A DNA stretch of 64,000 nucleotides from an uncultured Collinsella sp. (GTDB lineage: Bacteria; Actinomycetota; Coriobacteriia; Coriobacteriales; Coriobacteriaceae), in contig UQKQ01000009.1 of the NCBI GenBank assembly GCA_900541645.1, positions 1-64,000 of the forward strand, read 5' to 3'. Shown here piece by piece: positions 23,101 to 31,812 of this stretch. A program made the translations under genes and the position numbers. Below the pieces are notes generated by a model. The model saw only the letters and a list, made by a program, of their open reading frames with translations, ran no database searches and had not been told where the DNA came from. How positions within the stretch are numbered: the first letter of the stretch is position 1; the number at the start of each line of letters is the position of its first letter.

Positions 23101-24291
23101 GTGCAATACCGCGTTGACTCCAAAAGTGGTAACCGAATATCTGCTCTGGGCCTGGGCTGTATGAGGTTTCCCGGTGCGCCGGGCCATCCGGATGCGAAGA
23201 CAGCCGATGCCATCATCTCCCGTGCGGTGGAGCAGGGGATTAATTATCTGGATACCGCGTACCTCTATCCCGGTAATGAGGTGTGCGTGGGCGCCTCACT
23301 TGAGCGCTTGGGGCTGCGCGACCGGGTGTTGCTGGCGACTAAGTTGCCGCACGCCTCGTGTGTATGCACGGGGGATTTCGACCGTTTCTTTGATGAGCAG
23401 CTGCGTCGGCTGCGGACCGACCGTATCGACTATTACCTTATGCACAACATTACCTCGCCCGCCCAGTGGGAACGTGTGGTGGCGTTGGGCATCGAGGACT
23501 GGATCGCGCGTCAAAAGGCGGCGGGGCGCATTCGCCAGATTGGTTTTTCGTATCACGGCAGCGCGGCGGATTTCCTGACGGTGCTTGACGCATATGACTG
23601 GGATTTTTGCCAGATCCAGTACAACTATGCCGGCGAGCGTTACCAAGCGGGAACGGCAGGACTCATGGCGGCTGCGGAGCGCGGTCTTGCGGTGTTTGTG
23701 ATGGAGCCACTGCTGGGCGGTCGTCTAGCGGGCAAACTTCCGCCGCGGGCACGCGCTGTGCTCGATGGCGCCCGTGACCCGCATTTGCGCACTCCGGCCG
23801 CCTGGGGGCTTTCGTGGGTGTGGAACCATCCTCAGGTGACGATGCTGCTTTCGGGTATGACCGATACCGCGCAAGTGGATGAGAACGCGGCGTTGGCCGA
23901 TCGGGCCCTGCCGGATTCGATGACGGCTGCTCAGCTCGATGCCATCGCACGCGTGCTGAGGGAGTTTGAAAAATCGAATCGCGTGCCCTGCACGGGATGC
24001 GGCTATTGCATGCCGTGTCCTAAAGGCATCAATATCCCTGGGTGTTTTGCTGCCTACAACGCAAGCTATGCGCACAGCTGGTTTACGGGGCTGTCTCAAT
24101 ACTTTACGGCGAGCGCGGTGCGGACGAACGAGCCCAAGCTGGTGAGCAATTGCGTCAAGTGCGGCAAATGCGCGCGGCATTGCCCACAGCATATCGATAT
24201 CCCCGGGCGCTTGGACGACGTACGCCGCCGTTTTCAGCCTGGCCCCGTGACGGCGGTGCTTAAGGCCTTCGGCAAAACGCGCCCCTCGTGA
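23101..24291 (+). CDS. Aldo/keto reductase with C-terminal 4Fe-4S domain
   Basis: 396 residues. Residues about 1-285 form an AKR barrel: LGLGCMRFPG, the catalytic Tyr region NYLDTAYLYPGNE, and LLATKLPH. The C-terminus carries ferredoxin-like Cys motifs CTGCGYCMPCP and CVKCGKCARHCP. This layout is common in anaerobes and suggests electron transfer to or from ferredoxin. GTG 23101 is chosen because GGGAGGG lies just before it and MQYRVDSKSG is the usual family opening; an ATG at 23083 is the alternative. Confidence 0.92.
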   Translation: MQYRVDSKSGNRISALGLGCMRFPGAPGHPDAKTADAIISRAVEQGINYLDTAYLYPGNEVCVGASLERLGLRDRVLLATKLPHASCVCTGDFDRFFDEQLRRLRTDRIDYYLMHNITSPAQWERVVALGIEDWIARQKAAGRIRQIGFSYHGSAADFLTVLDAYDWDFCQIQYNYAGERYQAGTAGLMAAAERGLAVFVMEPLLGGRLAGKLPPRARAVLDGARDPHLRTPAAWGLSWVWNHPQVTMLLSGMTDTAQVDENAALADRALPDSMTAAQLDAIARVLREFEKSNRVPCTGCGYCMPCPKGINIPGCFAAYNASYAHSWFTGLSQYFTASAVRTNEPKLVSNCVKCGKCARHCPQHIDIPGRLDDVRRRFQPGPVTAVLKAFGKTRPS

Positions 24292-24376
24292 CCCTTTTAT
24301 AACTTGCGGTGGAATAGTTCCTGCTTGCGGCAGAATAAGGCATCGACAGGAACTATTTCACCGCAACTGAAGGGGG
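24292..24376. repeat. Palindromic element, copy 1, upstream of the Gfo/Idh gene
   Basis: Left arm includes TTGCGGTGGAATAGTTCCTG; right arm CAGGAACTATTTCACCGCAA; outer bases CCCTTTT and GAAGGGG add pairs. The loop has a degenerate copy of the arm (TTGCGGCAGAATA). It ends five bases before the GTG start at 24382. A near-identical element lies at 25472-25559. Confidence 0.8.
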
Positions 24377-24381
24377 CTGTC

Positions 24382-25401
24382 GTGGGCCATCGGGATTCAT
24401 GTGATGATTTGCGTGAGGTTCGTTGGGGCGTTTTGGGCGCTGGACACATTTCGCATCGATTTGCATCGTCGCTCAAGAAGGTCGACGGGGCACGGCTGGT
24501 GGCTGCGGCCGGCCGCACTCCTGCACATGTCGAGGAATTTTGCCGAGCGTTTTCGATTGATGTTGCGCATGGCCATGCCTCGGTCGACGATAACGGCGAT
24601 GCGGCTTATGATGCGCTGATTGCCGACCCCGATGTCGACGCAATCTACTTGGCTCTTCCGCATGGCATGCATGCGCATTGGGTCTGTCGGGCACTGCGCG
24701 CGGGAAAGGCCGTACTGTGCGAAAAGCCGGCCGTTTTGAATGAAGAAGAGGCCCATGCGATCGCCTCCGTTTCCCGTGAGTGCGGTGTGCCGTTTATGGA
24801 GGCGATGAAAAATCGGTTTTGTCCGATGCGTACTCGCGTGAAGGGCTTGCTTGCGTCGGGCGAGCTCGGCCGTATCGTTTCGATCGAAAGCGTGCAAAAA
24901 CTCGATTATGGTGAGTCCCCTTCGAGTTATCTACTCGATCCGTTGCAGGGTGGCTGTCTATATGACATGGGCTGCTATGCAGTCGGGTGGTTTGAGGATC
25001 TGCTTGCGGGCGCGTGCGAGGTTTCGTCCCATGAAGTTCGCTGGCGTGACGTATCGGGCGGCCGCGTCGATTGGGCCGACGAGGTCCATATGAGCGTCGG
25101 CGGTATACCCATTCATATGGTGTGTGACGGCAAAGCAGCATATGAAAGCCGCTTAACGATTGCCTGCGAGCGGGGTTCGTTGGAAATCGAGCGCCTCCAT
25201 CGCCCCGAGCTCGCCCATGTGAGGTACTCCGACGGACGAATGCTCGAAATAAATGCCCCGTTTGAGGTCGATGATTTCTACGGCGAAATCCAGCATGCGA
25301 CCCAGCTCATCCGGGCGGGGAAACTCGAGAGTCCCGTCATGCCCCTTGCCGCCACACAGCGCTGCGCGCGCATTATCGATGCAATCCGTCTAGCCCTCTA
25401 G
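24382..25401 (+). CDS. Gfo/Idh/MocA-family oxidoreductase
   Basis: 339 residues. Rossmann motif WGVLGAGHISHRF (GxGxxS), family motif AVLCEKPAVLN and C-terminal LYDMGCYAVGWFEDLLAG are clear. NAD(P)-dependent oxidation of a sugar or related compound is likely; substrate unknown. GTG 24382 follows GAAGGGGG; the upstream open frame is palindromic DNA rather than coding sequence. Stands alone between the two palindrome copies. Confidence 0.88.
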   Translation: MGHRDSCDDLREVRWGVLGAGHISHRFASSLKKVDGARLVAAAGRTPAHVEEFCRAFSIDVAHGHASVDDNGDAAYDALIADPDVDAIYLALPHGMHAHWVCRALRAGKAVLCEKPAVLNEEEAHAIASVSRECGVPFMEAMKNRFCPMRTRVKGLLASGELGRIVSIESVQKLDYGESPSSYLLDPLQGGCLYDMGCYAVGWFEDLLAGACEVSSHEVRWRDVSGGRVDWADEVHMSVGGIPIHMVCDGKAAYESRLTIACERGSLEIERLHRPELAHVRYSDGRMLEINAPFEVDDFYGEIQHATQLIRAGKLESPVMPLAATQRCARIIDAIRLAL

Positions 25402-25471
25402 GACTTGGCGCTGACGCGTAGGGGATCATGACGCCGGCGACCGTGGTGCTTGGTGGCCCGCATCTCTGATG

Positions 25472-25559
25472 CCCCTTTTATAAGTTGCGGTGGAATAGTT
25501 CCTGTTTGCGGCAGAATAGGGGCCAAACAGGAACTATTTCACCGCAACTGATGAGGGGG
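25472..25559. repeat. Palindromic element, copy 2, upstream of nfo
   Basis: Same arms as copy 1 (TTGCGGTGGAATAGTTCCTG and CAGGAACTATTTCACCGCAA), same degenerate arm copy in the loop (TTGCGGCAGAATA), outer CCCCTTTTA/TGAGGGGG. It ends eight bases before the nfo start. Confidence 0.8.
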
Positions 25560-25567
25560 AGCTGGAG

Positions 25568-26434
25568 ATGCTGACGATTGGGTGTCATCTATCCACGACG
25601 AAGGGCTATCGGGCGATGGGGGAGACGGCGTTGTCAATTGGCGCCAATACCTTTGCATTCTTTACGCGCAACCCGCGCGGCGGCAAGGCGAAAGACCTTG
25701 ACATGGATGACGTGGCCGCCCTGCGCGAGCTTATGGAACAGAACGATTTTGGCCCGCTTGTGGCTCATGCCCCGTATACCTATAACCCCTGCTCGGCCAA
25801 AGAGCGGGCGCGCGAGTTTGCCTTGGAGGCCATGGCGGAGGACCTGCGGCGCATGGAAGCGCTGCCCGGCAACTACTACAACTTCCACCCCGGCGCGCAT
25901 GTGGGGCAGGGGACCGATGCCGGCATTCAGATGATCGTCGACACCTTGTGCCAGGTGATGTTTGAGGGGCAGCAGACGACGGTGCTGCTCGAGACCATGG
26001 CCGGCAAGGGCACCGAGGTGGGCCGCAGCTTTGAGGAACTGGCACTCATCATCCAGGGCGTTGCCGACAAGTGCCCCGAGCTGTCGGCCAAGTTGGGCGT
26101 TTGCTTGGACACCTGCCATGTGAATGACGCCGGCTACGACATCGTCCACGATCTTGAAGGCGTGCTCGACGAGTTCGATCGTGTGGTGGGTATCGAGCGC
26201 CTGCGCGCCGTGCATATCAATGACTCCAAGAACCCCTGCGGCGCCCATAAGGACCGCCACGAATGCATCGGTAAGGGTTACCTGGGTAGCGAAGAGTTTG
26301 GCGGCGGTATGCAGGTTATGCAGAATATTGTATCGAATGGCCGCTTGCGCGCATTGCCATTCATTTTGGAGACACCGAACGAACTTGCAGGTTATGCGGC
26401 TGAAATCAAATTGTTAAGGTCATTGCAGCAGTGA
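25568..26434 (+). CDS. nfo: Endonuclease IV (AP endonuclease)
   Basis: 288 residues, base-excision repair enzyme that cuts 5' to abasic sites. It has the family's metal ligands in VAHAPY, YNFHPGAH, LLETMAGKG, CLDTCHVNDAGYD, RAVHINDSKN and the ECIGKGYLG segment. Length is normal. GGGGGAGCTGGAG precedes the ATG, the first bases coming from the palindrome arm. Confidence 0.95.
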   Translation: MLTIGCHLSTTKGYRAMGETALSIGANTFAFFTRNPRGGKAKDLDMDDVAALRELMEQNDFGPLVAHAPYTYNPCSAKERAREFALEAMAEDLRRMEALPGNYYNFHPGAHVGQGTDAGIQMIVDTLCQVMFEGQQTTVLLETMAGKGTEVGRSFEELALIIQGVADKCPELSAKLGVCLDTCHVNDAGYDIVHDLEGVLDEFDRVVGIERLRAVHINDSKNPCGAHKDRHECIGKGYLGSEEFGGGMQVMQNIVSNGRLRALPFILETPNELAGYAAEIKLLRSLQQ

Positions 26435-26581
26435 TGACTGTCATAAAGTGGAGTGCTCCATTCACGTTATGGGTTTGTTTCAATCAGTTTTCTAATTGCG
26501 GATTCTTCCAAGCGGGTGCATAATAACCAACAGTTTTTGCAGACCTCTGAATCAAATGGGGTCACTGGAAGGAGACTGATT

Positions 26582-27442
26582 ATGAAGCTCAAGAAGCTTG
26601 GTGCATTTGCCGCCACGGGCGCCATGGCGCTCGCTCTTGCACTGACGGGCTGCGGCTCGTCCAACGCCACCTCTGGTTCTGATGCCAGTTCCAGCAGCTC
26701 TGACGACGCTAAGGTCGAGAAGGTCGACGGCTCCAAGGAGTACGCGCTCGTCAAGGACGGTACGCTCACCGTCGGCACCTCTGCCGAGTACGCGCCGTTT
26801 GAGTACAAGGATGACAACGGCGACTACCAGGGCTTTGACCTTGAACTCATTAAGGCTATCGGCGATAAGCTGGGTCTGGATGTCGAGTACGTCAACAACG
26901 ACTTCGACACGCTGGTTCCGGGCGTCGCTTCGGGCGCCAAGTACGACGTCGCCATCGCGGCTATCACTGACACGCCCGAGCGTGAGAAGGAAGTCACTTT
27001 CTCCGACTCTTACTACATGGACGATCAGGCTATCGTGACCAAGGTCGATAACACCGACATCACGGCCGACAACTTCAGCGAGAAGCTCAACAACGCCGAC
27101 GCTACCATCATCGTCCAGTCTGGCTCGACCGCCGAGGCCTTTGCCCAGGAGAACTTCCCCAAGGCCAAGATTGTTCCCTACAAGGACGCCACCGAGTGCT
27201 TCAGCGCCCTGCAGTCCGATAAGGGCGACGCAGTAGTCACCAACCGCTCCGTTGCCAGCCAGCTGACCGCCGAGCAGTTCAACACCTGCCAGACCATCAA
27301 GCAGATTAGCACCGGCGAGGAGTACGCCATCGCCATCAACCAGGGCAACACCAAGCTCAAGGACGACATCAACCAGGCCATCAAGGACCTGACCGACGAC
27401 GGTACCGTTGACGCCCTCATGGCTAAGTACAGCATCAAGTAA
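26582..27442 (+). CDS. Amino-acid ABC transporter substrate-binding lipoprotein
   Basis: 286 residues. Signal peptide with lipobox LTGC (Cys near residue 22), a Ser/Ala/Asp-rich linker, then an SBP family 3 domain (LTVGTSAEYAPFEYKD, GFDLELIKAIGDKLGL, YDVAIAAITDTPERE). It binds a polar amino acid outside the membrane. Encoded upstream of the permease and ATPase, separated by a hairpin, so it is probably made in excess over them. GGAAGGAG precedes the ATG. Confidence 0.94.
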   Translation: MKLKKLGAFAATGAMALALALTGCGSSNATSGSDASSSSSDDAKVEKVDGSKEYALVKDGTLTVGTSAEYAPFEYKDDNGDYQGFDLELIKAIGDKLGLDVEYVNNDFDTLVPGVASGAKYDVAIAAITDTPEREKEVTFSDSYYMDDQAIVTKVDNTDITADNFSEKLNNADATIIVQSGSTAEAFAQENFPKAKIVPYKDATECFSALQSDKGDAVVTNRSVASQLTAEQFNTCQTIKQISTGEEYAIAINQGNTKLKDDINQAIKDLTDDGTVDALMAKYSIK

Positions 27443-27462
27443 ATTAATGCTTGATTGCGTGC

Positions 27463-27494
27463 GGGCCCTTTCCGTTTTGCGGAGAGGGCCTTTG
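27463..27494 (+). terminator. Hairpin between binding-protein and permease genes
   Basis: GGCCCTTTCCG pairs with CGGAGAGGGCC (one G-U), then TTTG. Likely a partial terminator setting the ratio of binding protein to permease. Confidence 0.6.
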
Positions 27495-27558
27495 CGCTTC
27501 TCTCGACGGACCGCGTTTCCGTCTTGTTTTGCCGGCAACTTCTACGATAGGAGCCACC

Positions 27559-28920
27559 TTGTCTCGATTGAACAAAGGGGCCACAGAGCAGCGTTTTTCA
27601 CTGTCCGCCTTGCTCCAAAAGCTAGCCTGCGTCATGGCCGTGGCGCTCGCGCTGGTGTGCGCGGGGGCATATGCGCCCACGACCGCCCAGGCGCTTGAGA
27701 CCGCAAAGATTACCGCCCGACCCAATACCGGTTCGGGCAGCGCTGTGGTCGGCGGCACCGAGACGCGCATTACCTGGGAAGTTCAGGCCGATGCCGACGA
27801 GGAGCTGAGCGGTCTTTCGCTGACGTTTGTCGACGGCGCGACGTTTGGTACCGATGACACGCGATTGACGATGCTCTCGGGCGAGGACCTCATGGACCGT
27901 ACGCCCATGAAGCCCACGTGCAAGGCCGATGGCCAGACGCTCAAGATCGACTTTGGCGAGACGGCGCCTGCCGGCGGCTTTTTCCGTGTCGAGGTTTACG
28001 GCGTGACGTTCCCCGTCGAGGGCGGCGACGAGGCCTTTAGCGGAACCTACATCTTGGCTGACGGCTCGACCAAGAAGATCTCCAAGATTCCGTCGGTGGA
28101 GATCAAGGGCGTGACGGCATTCGATAACTTCCTGGCCGACCTTAAGGAGCAGCCGTGGATCGAGGCGTGGAACTCAAATATGTTCCTCCGCCTGTTCCTG
28201 AACCCGGTTATTTTGGTCCAGAGCCTGCCGATCGTCTTCAAGGGCTTCCTCATGTCGCTCTCGATCGTGCTTGTGGCGTTCCCGTTGGCAATTCCCTTCG
28301 GTTTTGCGTTGTCGCTCATGCGCATCTCCAAGTCGCGCATCCTGCGCTGCCTTGCCGGCATCTACGTGAATATCATCCGCGGCACGCCGGCGTTCCTGCA
28401 GATCTATATCGCGTTCTTTGGCCTGCCACTGGCCGGCGTCAAGGTGGATGATTATGTCCTGGGCGTCATCGTCATGGCCATGAACTCGTCTGCGTATCTG
28501 TGCGAGATCTTCCGTGCCGGTATTCAGTCGATTCCTAAGGGTCAAAACGAGGCTGCTCGCTCGCTGGGCATGAATGCCTTCCAGACACTACTCTACGTTA
28601 TGATTCCGCAGACGTTCCGCAATGTTCTGCCTACGTTGACCAGCGAGTTTATCCTGCTCTACAAGGATACGTCGCTGCTCGCCGCCGTGGGCGTGGTCGA
28701 GATCGTCATGAACGCCCGTACCATCGTGGCCACGACGGGCTCCATTACGCCGTATGTGGTTGCCGCCCTGTTCTATCTGGTTATTACCCTGCCGCTTGCG
28801 CGCTTGGTGAGCGGTCTTGAGGCGAGGCTTTTGGGGACGACCGAGACCAAGAAAAAGCGTCCCAACAAGAGCGCTGGGCAGGTTGTCGCCACGCCCGCCG
28901 ATCATATCGCCGGTCTGTAA
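27559..28920 (+). CDS. Polar amino-acid ABC permease with extracytoplasmic N-terminal domain
   Basis: 453 residues. Residues about 20-45 are a signal-anchor; about 46-185 form a soluble, beta-rich domain (TRITWEVQADADEEL..., GTYILADGSTKKI) not present in ordinary His/Glu-type permeases; the rest is a BPD_transp_1 permease with the EAA loop PKGQNEAARSLGMN. TTG 27559 with TAGGAG six bases before is the best start. The ATPase gene follows after 12 bp. Confidence 0.9.
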   Translation: MSRLNKGATEQRFSLSALLQKLACVMAVALALVCAGAYAPTTAQALETAKITARPNTGSGSAVVGGTETRITWEVQADADEELSGLSLTFVDGATFGTDDTRLTMLSGEDLMDRTPMKPTCKADGQTLKIDFGETAPAGGFFRVEVYGVTFPVEGGDEAFSGTYILADGSTKKISKIPSVEIKGVTAFDNFLADLKEQPWIEAWNSNMFLRLFLNPVILVQSLPIVFKGFLMSLSIVLVAFPLAIPFGFALSLMRISKSRILRCLAGIYVNIIRGTPAFLQIYIAFFGLPLAGVKVDDYVLGVIVMAMNSSAYLCEIFRAGIQSIPKGQNEAARSLGMNAFQTLLYVMIPQTFRNVLPTLTSEFILLYKDTSLLAAVGVVEIVMNARTIVATTGSITPYVVAALFYLVITLPLARLVSGLEARLLGTTETKKKRPNKSAGQVVATPADHIAGL

Positions 28921-28932
28921 GGAGGTCCTGGC

Positions 28933-29685
<753 letters not shown>

Positions 29686-29710
29686 CTGGTTCATGCGGCT
29701 GGCATTACAG

Positions 29711-29747
29711 AAAACGGGGCTGGACATGAATCCAGTCCCGTTTTTTG
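29711..29747 (+). terminator. Terminator of the amino-acid transporter operon
   Basis: AACGGGGCTGGA/TCCAGTCCCGTT stem followed by TTTTTTG. Confidence 0.9.
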
Positions 29748-29800
29748 TTGGGATGTCGATAATGTAGCGTGAGCCCCTTCTGTCGGGCTCGGTGGTGCTG

Positions 29801-30220
29801 CTAGGCCAGCTCGGCGCCAAGGGCACGGCAGGCCGCCTCGCCCTCATCGTCGGGCGCATCGTAGCAAATGACGGAGTCCACGACGTTGACTCCGGCCTCG
29901 TCGGCGTCGGCCTTCCAGTTGTCCATCCACTCGCCCTCGGCCCACGAATAGGAGCCAAAGAGGACGACCTTCTTGTCGCCGAGGGTCTCCTTGACCTCGT
30001 CCCACATAGGCTGAAACTCGTCATACTCAAGCTCCTCGGAGCCCATGGCGGGGCAGCCGAAGGCGAAGGCATCATATTCGGCGGCCTTGTCGGCAGAGAA
30101 GTCGGCGCAGGGGATGACCTCAGTCTCGGCCCCCGCGGACGTGGCGCTTTCGGCGACGAGGTTTGCCATGGCCTCGGTATTGCCCGTGCCGCTCCAGTAG
30201 ACGACGGCGATCTTGCTCAT
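29801..30220 (-). CDS. Flavodoxin
   Basis: 139 residues; an FMN-binding electron carrier that can replace ferredoxin when iron is short. The phosphate loop is VYWSGTGNTEAMA; GCPAMGSEELE and FGSYSWAEGEW are flavin-contact loops. AAAGGA precedes ATG 30220. It follows the DUF3793 gene on the same strand, 46 bp downstream, and the possible iron boxes at 30997-31042 lie upstream of both. Confidence 0.95.
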   Translation of the reverse strand: MSKIAVVYWSGTGNTEAMANLVAESATSAGAETEVIPCADFSADKAAEYDAFAFGCPAMGSEELEYDEFQPMWDEVKETLGDKKVVLFGSYSWAEGEWMDNWKADADEAGVNVVDSVICYDAPDDEGEAACRALGAELA

Positions 30221-30266
30221 ATTGAGTCCTTTCGGTTGTGCGGCGTGCGGCCGCGGTTTGTATGTT

Positions 30267-30971
30267 CTATCGGGCTGCCTGGGCAAGTTTTGCCAGGCTG
30301 TGGCCCTGCTGATAGATATGGGTAAGGTATTGCGTGCATGCGCGATAGGAGTCAAAGGTCGTAAGCGCCTGTTCGACGTTCGTGTATACCTTCCAGGCGC
30401 CAAAGACCTTATAGTTTTCGCCGTGTTGGACGATAAACTGATGGACATCTTCGTAGGGATAGCCCAAAAAATAGCCAATTTCGTGGGGGAACTCGCACGT
30501 GTACCCCGTATCGCAGTGCCTATTTCGCGCGAGTGCGCAGACACTGCTGTCATAGGCGCTTTCTGCGGCATTGCTGCTTGCCAGCGTGATGCGCGCGGCG
30601 AGATGCACCAGGGATGCGGGCAGGTTGTGGACATCGTATCCTTCGGCGACAAGAGCCGTCGCGGCGCGGGGGTCGGAGAGATATCGCATAAGGTCCGCAG
30701 GTCGGTACACATAGACGAGCGCTCCGCAGGGGCGCCAGACCAAAACGCTCATATGGATCCCGAGCGGCTGGAGCTCGCGGTTGCATTGGGCTATGACGGC
30801 GAGCAGGCGAGAGCGTCGCTCTTCGATTTGAGCGATGCCGAGTTTTCCGTTTTGGTTGGCGTAAACGCCGGGATAGGTAAAGAGCGAAGCCGGCTTGATA
30901 CCTGCGAGCGTAGGGGAGCAGTTGCGCACGACAGCCGTTTGGTATGTTGGGATGTCGATGGTTCGAGTCAC
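30267..30971 (-). CDS. DUF3793-family protein
   Basis: 234 residues. The family's CEFPHEIGYFLGYPYEDV and KVFGAWKVYTNVEQA motifs are present; function is unknown. DUF3793 genes of anaerobes commonly sit next to flavodoxin, as here, which points to iron-limited or redox metabolism. No signal peptide or membrane segment seen. The Cys-rich CALARNRHCDTGYTC stretch could bind a cofactor. Confidence 0.82.
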   Translation of the reverse strand: MTRTIDIPTYQTAVVRNCSPTLAGIKPASLFTYPGVYANQNGKLGIAQIEERRSRLLAVIAQCNRELQPLGIHMSVLVWRPCGALVYVYRPADLMRYLSDPRAATALVAEGYDVHNLPASLVHLAARITLASSNAAESAYDSSVCALARNRHCDTGYTCEFPHEIGYFLGYPYEDVHQFIVQHGENYKVFGAWKVYTNVEQALTTFDSYRACTQYLTHIYQQGHSLAKLAQAAR

Positions 30972-30996
30972 GTTGCCCCTTTCGATCCCTCACTTG

Positions 30997-31042
30997 TTAG
31001 CCTAGGAAAACTTATACACGAAAGTAAGCCTTGGTCAACTAA
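30997..31042 (-). promoter_or_regulatory. Possible tandem iron-regulator (DtxR/IdeR-type) boxes
   Basis: TTAGCCTAGGAAAACTTA (30997) and TAAGCCTTGGTCAACTAA (31024) match at 13 of 18 positions, 27 bp apart. The first matches a remembered IdeR/DtxR box at 13 of 19 positions. They lie upstream of the DUF3793-flavodoxin pair. Assignment to a regulator is tentative. Confidence 0.4.
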
Positions 31043-31100
31043 AAAGTTTGAAGAGGGAAACTAATTGACCGAACGGACATGATTTTGGGTTAAGATGGGA

Positions 31101-31117
31101 ACACCCCATGGGGGTAT
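31101..31117. promoter_or_regulatory. CsoR-like dyad before the heavy-metal-binding protein gene
   Basis: ACACCCCATGGGGGTAT resembles the CsoR/RcnR operator (ATACCCC...GGGGTAT), which responds to copper or nickel. It lies 30 bp before the ATG at 31147. Confidence 0.45.
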
Positions 31118-31146
31118 CTAGATAGGGCTACTTGAAAGGGGAACGC

Positions 31147-31530
31147 ATGAGTGACTTGCTCAACCCTGCGAATCTCATCGTGCTGGCCGTCATTGCCGTC
31201 GGCATGTTTTTTGGACTGCGTCGCATTGCGGCGTCGACGCATGGAAAGAGTTGTTGCAGTGATGGCGCGAGCGGCAAGAAAGCCAAGAAGGTTGTGGTGG
31301 CAGACACCGACGAGTCCCACTACCCCTATCGTGAGGAGCTGCTTATCGGCGGCATGAGCTGCGACGGATGCGCTCGGAATGTGACGAATGCCCTCAATGC
31401 GCTTGATGGCGTGTGGGCTACGGTGACGTATGCGGACCGCACGGCGCGCGTACGCTCGAAGCGCCCGGTTGATCTCGACACACTCGAGACGGCGGTGAGG
31501 GGCGCGGGCTATTACGTTATGAAAATGTAG
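31147..31530 (+). CDS. Membrane-anchored heavy-metal-associated (HMA) domain protein
   Basis: 127 residues. An N-terminal TM helix (about residues 9-27) is followed by a Lys/Cys linker (GKSCCSDGASGKKAKK) and an HMA domain with GGMSCDGCARN, a copper-type CxxC site. It resembles the metal-binding domain of CopZ or CopA, but no P-type ATPase is encoded beside it. AAAGGGGA before ATG 31147; a CsoR-like dyad upstream. Confidence 0.85.
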   Translation: MSDLLNPANLIVLAVIAVGMFFGLRRIAASTHGKSCCSDGASGKKAKKVVVADTDESHYPYREELLIGGMSCDGCARNVTNALNALDGVWATVTYADRTARVRSKRPVDLDTLETAVRGAGYYVMKM

Positions 31531-31755
31531 GCGTTGCCCTCTCCGGCGGATACCGGCCGCCTGCTCATTGTGACTATCGGCATCCAAAAATTTGTGCAAA
31601 AAATAACCTTTAGATGCGGCAAAAGTGGAGTTTGGTGACGGTTCGCGCGGAATTCGTTGACAATTGAGCATCTATTAACCCGTCCAAAAAATTACAGGTG
31701 TATATTTATACGCTGATTATTGTTGTGCTCAGATTGCAATTAACCGTGGACAAAA

Positions 31756-31812
31756 ATGAAGAATGCTAAAACTGGGCTTAAGGACAGGGGAGGCTATAGC
31801 CTTATGAGATGA
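31756..31812 (+). other. Upstream in-frame segment of the surface protein, ended by TGA
   Basis: ATG 31756 opens a frame, MKNAKTGLKDRGGYSLMR, that ends at TGA 31810-31812; the surface-protein frame continues without a shift from GTG 31813. The Lys/Arg-rich segment is exactly what the signal peptide that follows would need as its n-region. TGG to TGA is the simplest explanation. Confidence 0.6.
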
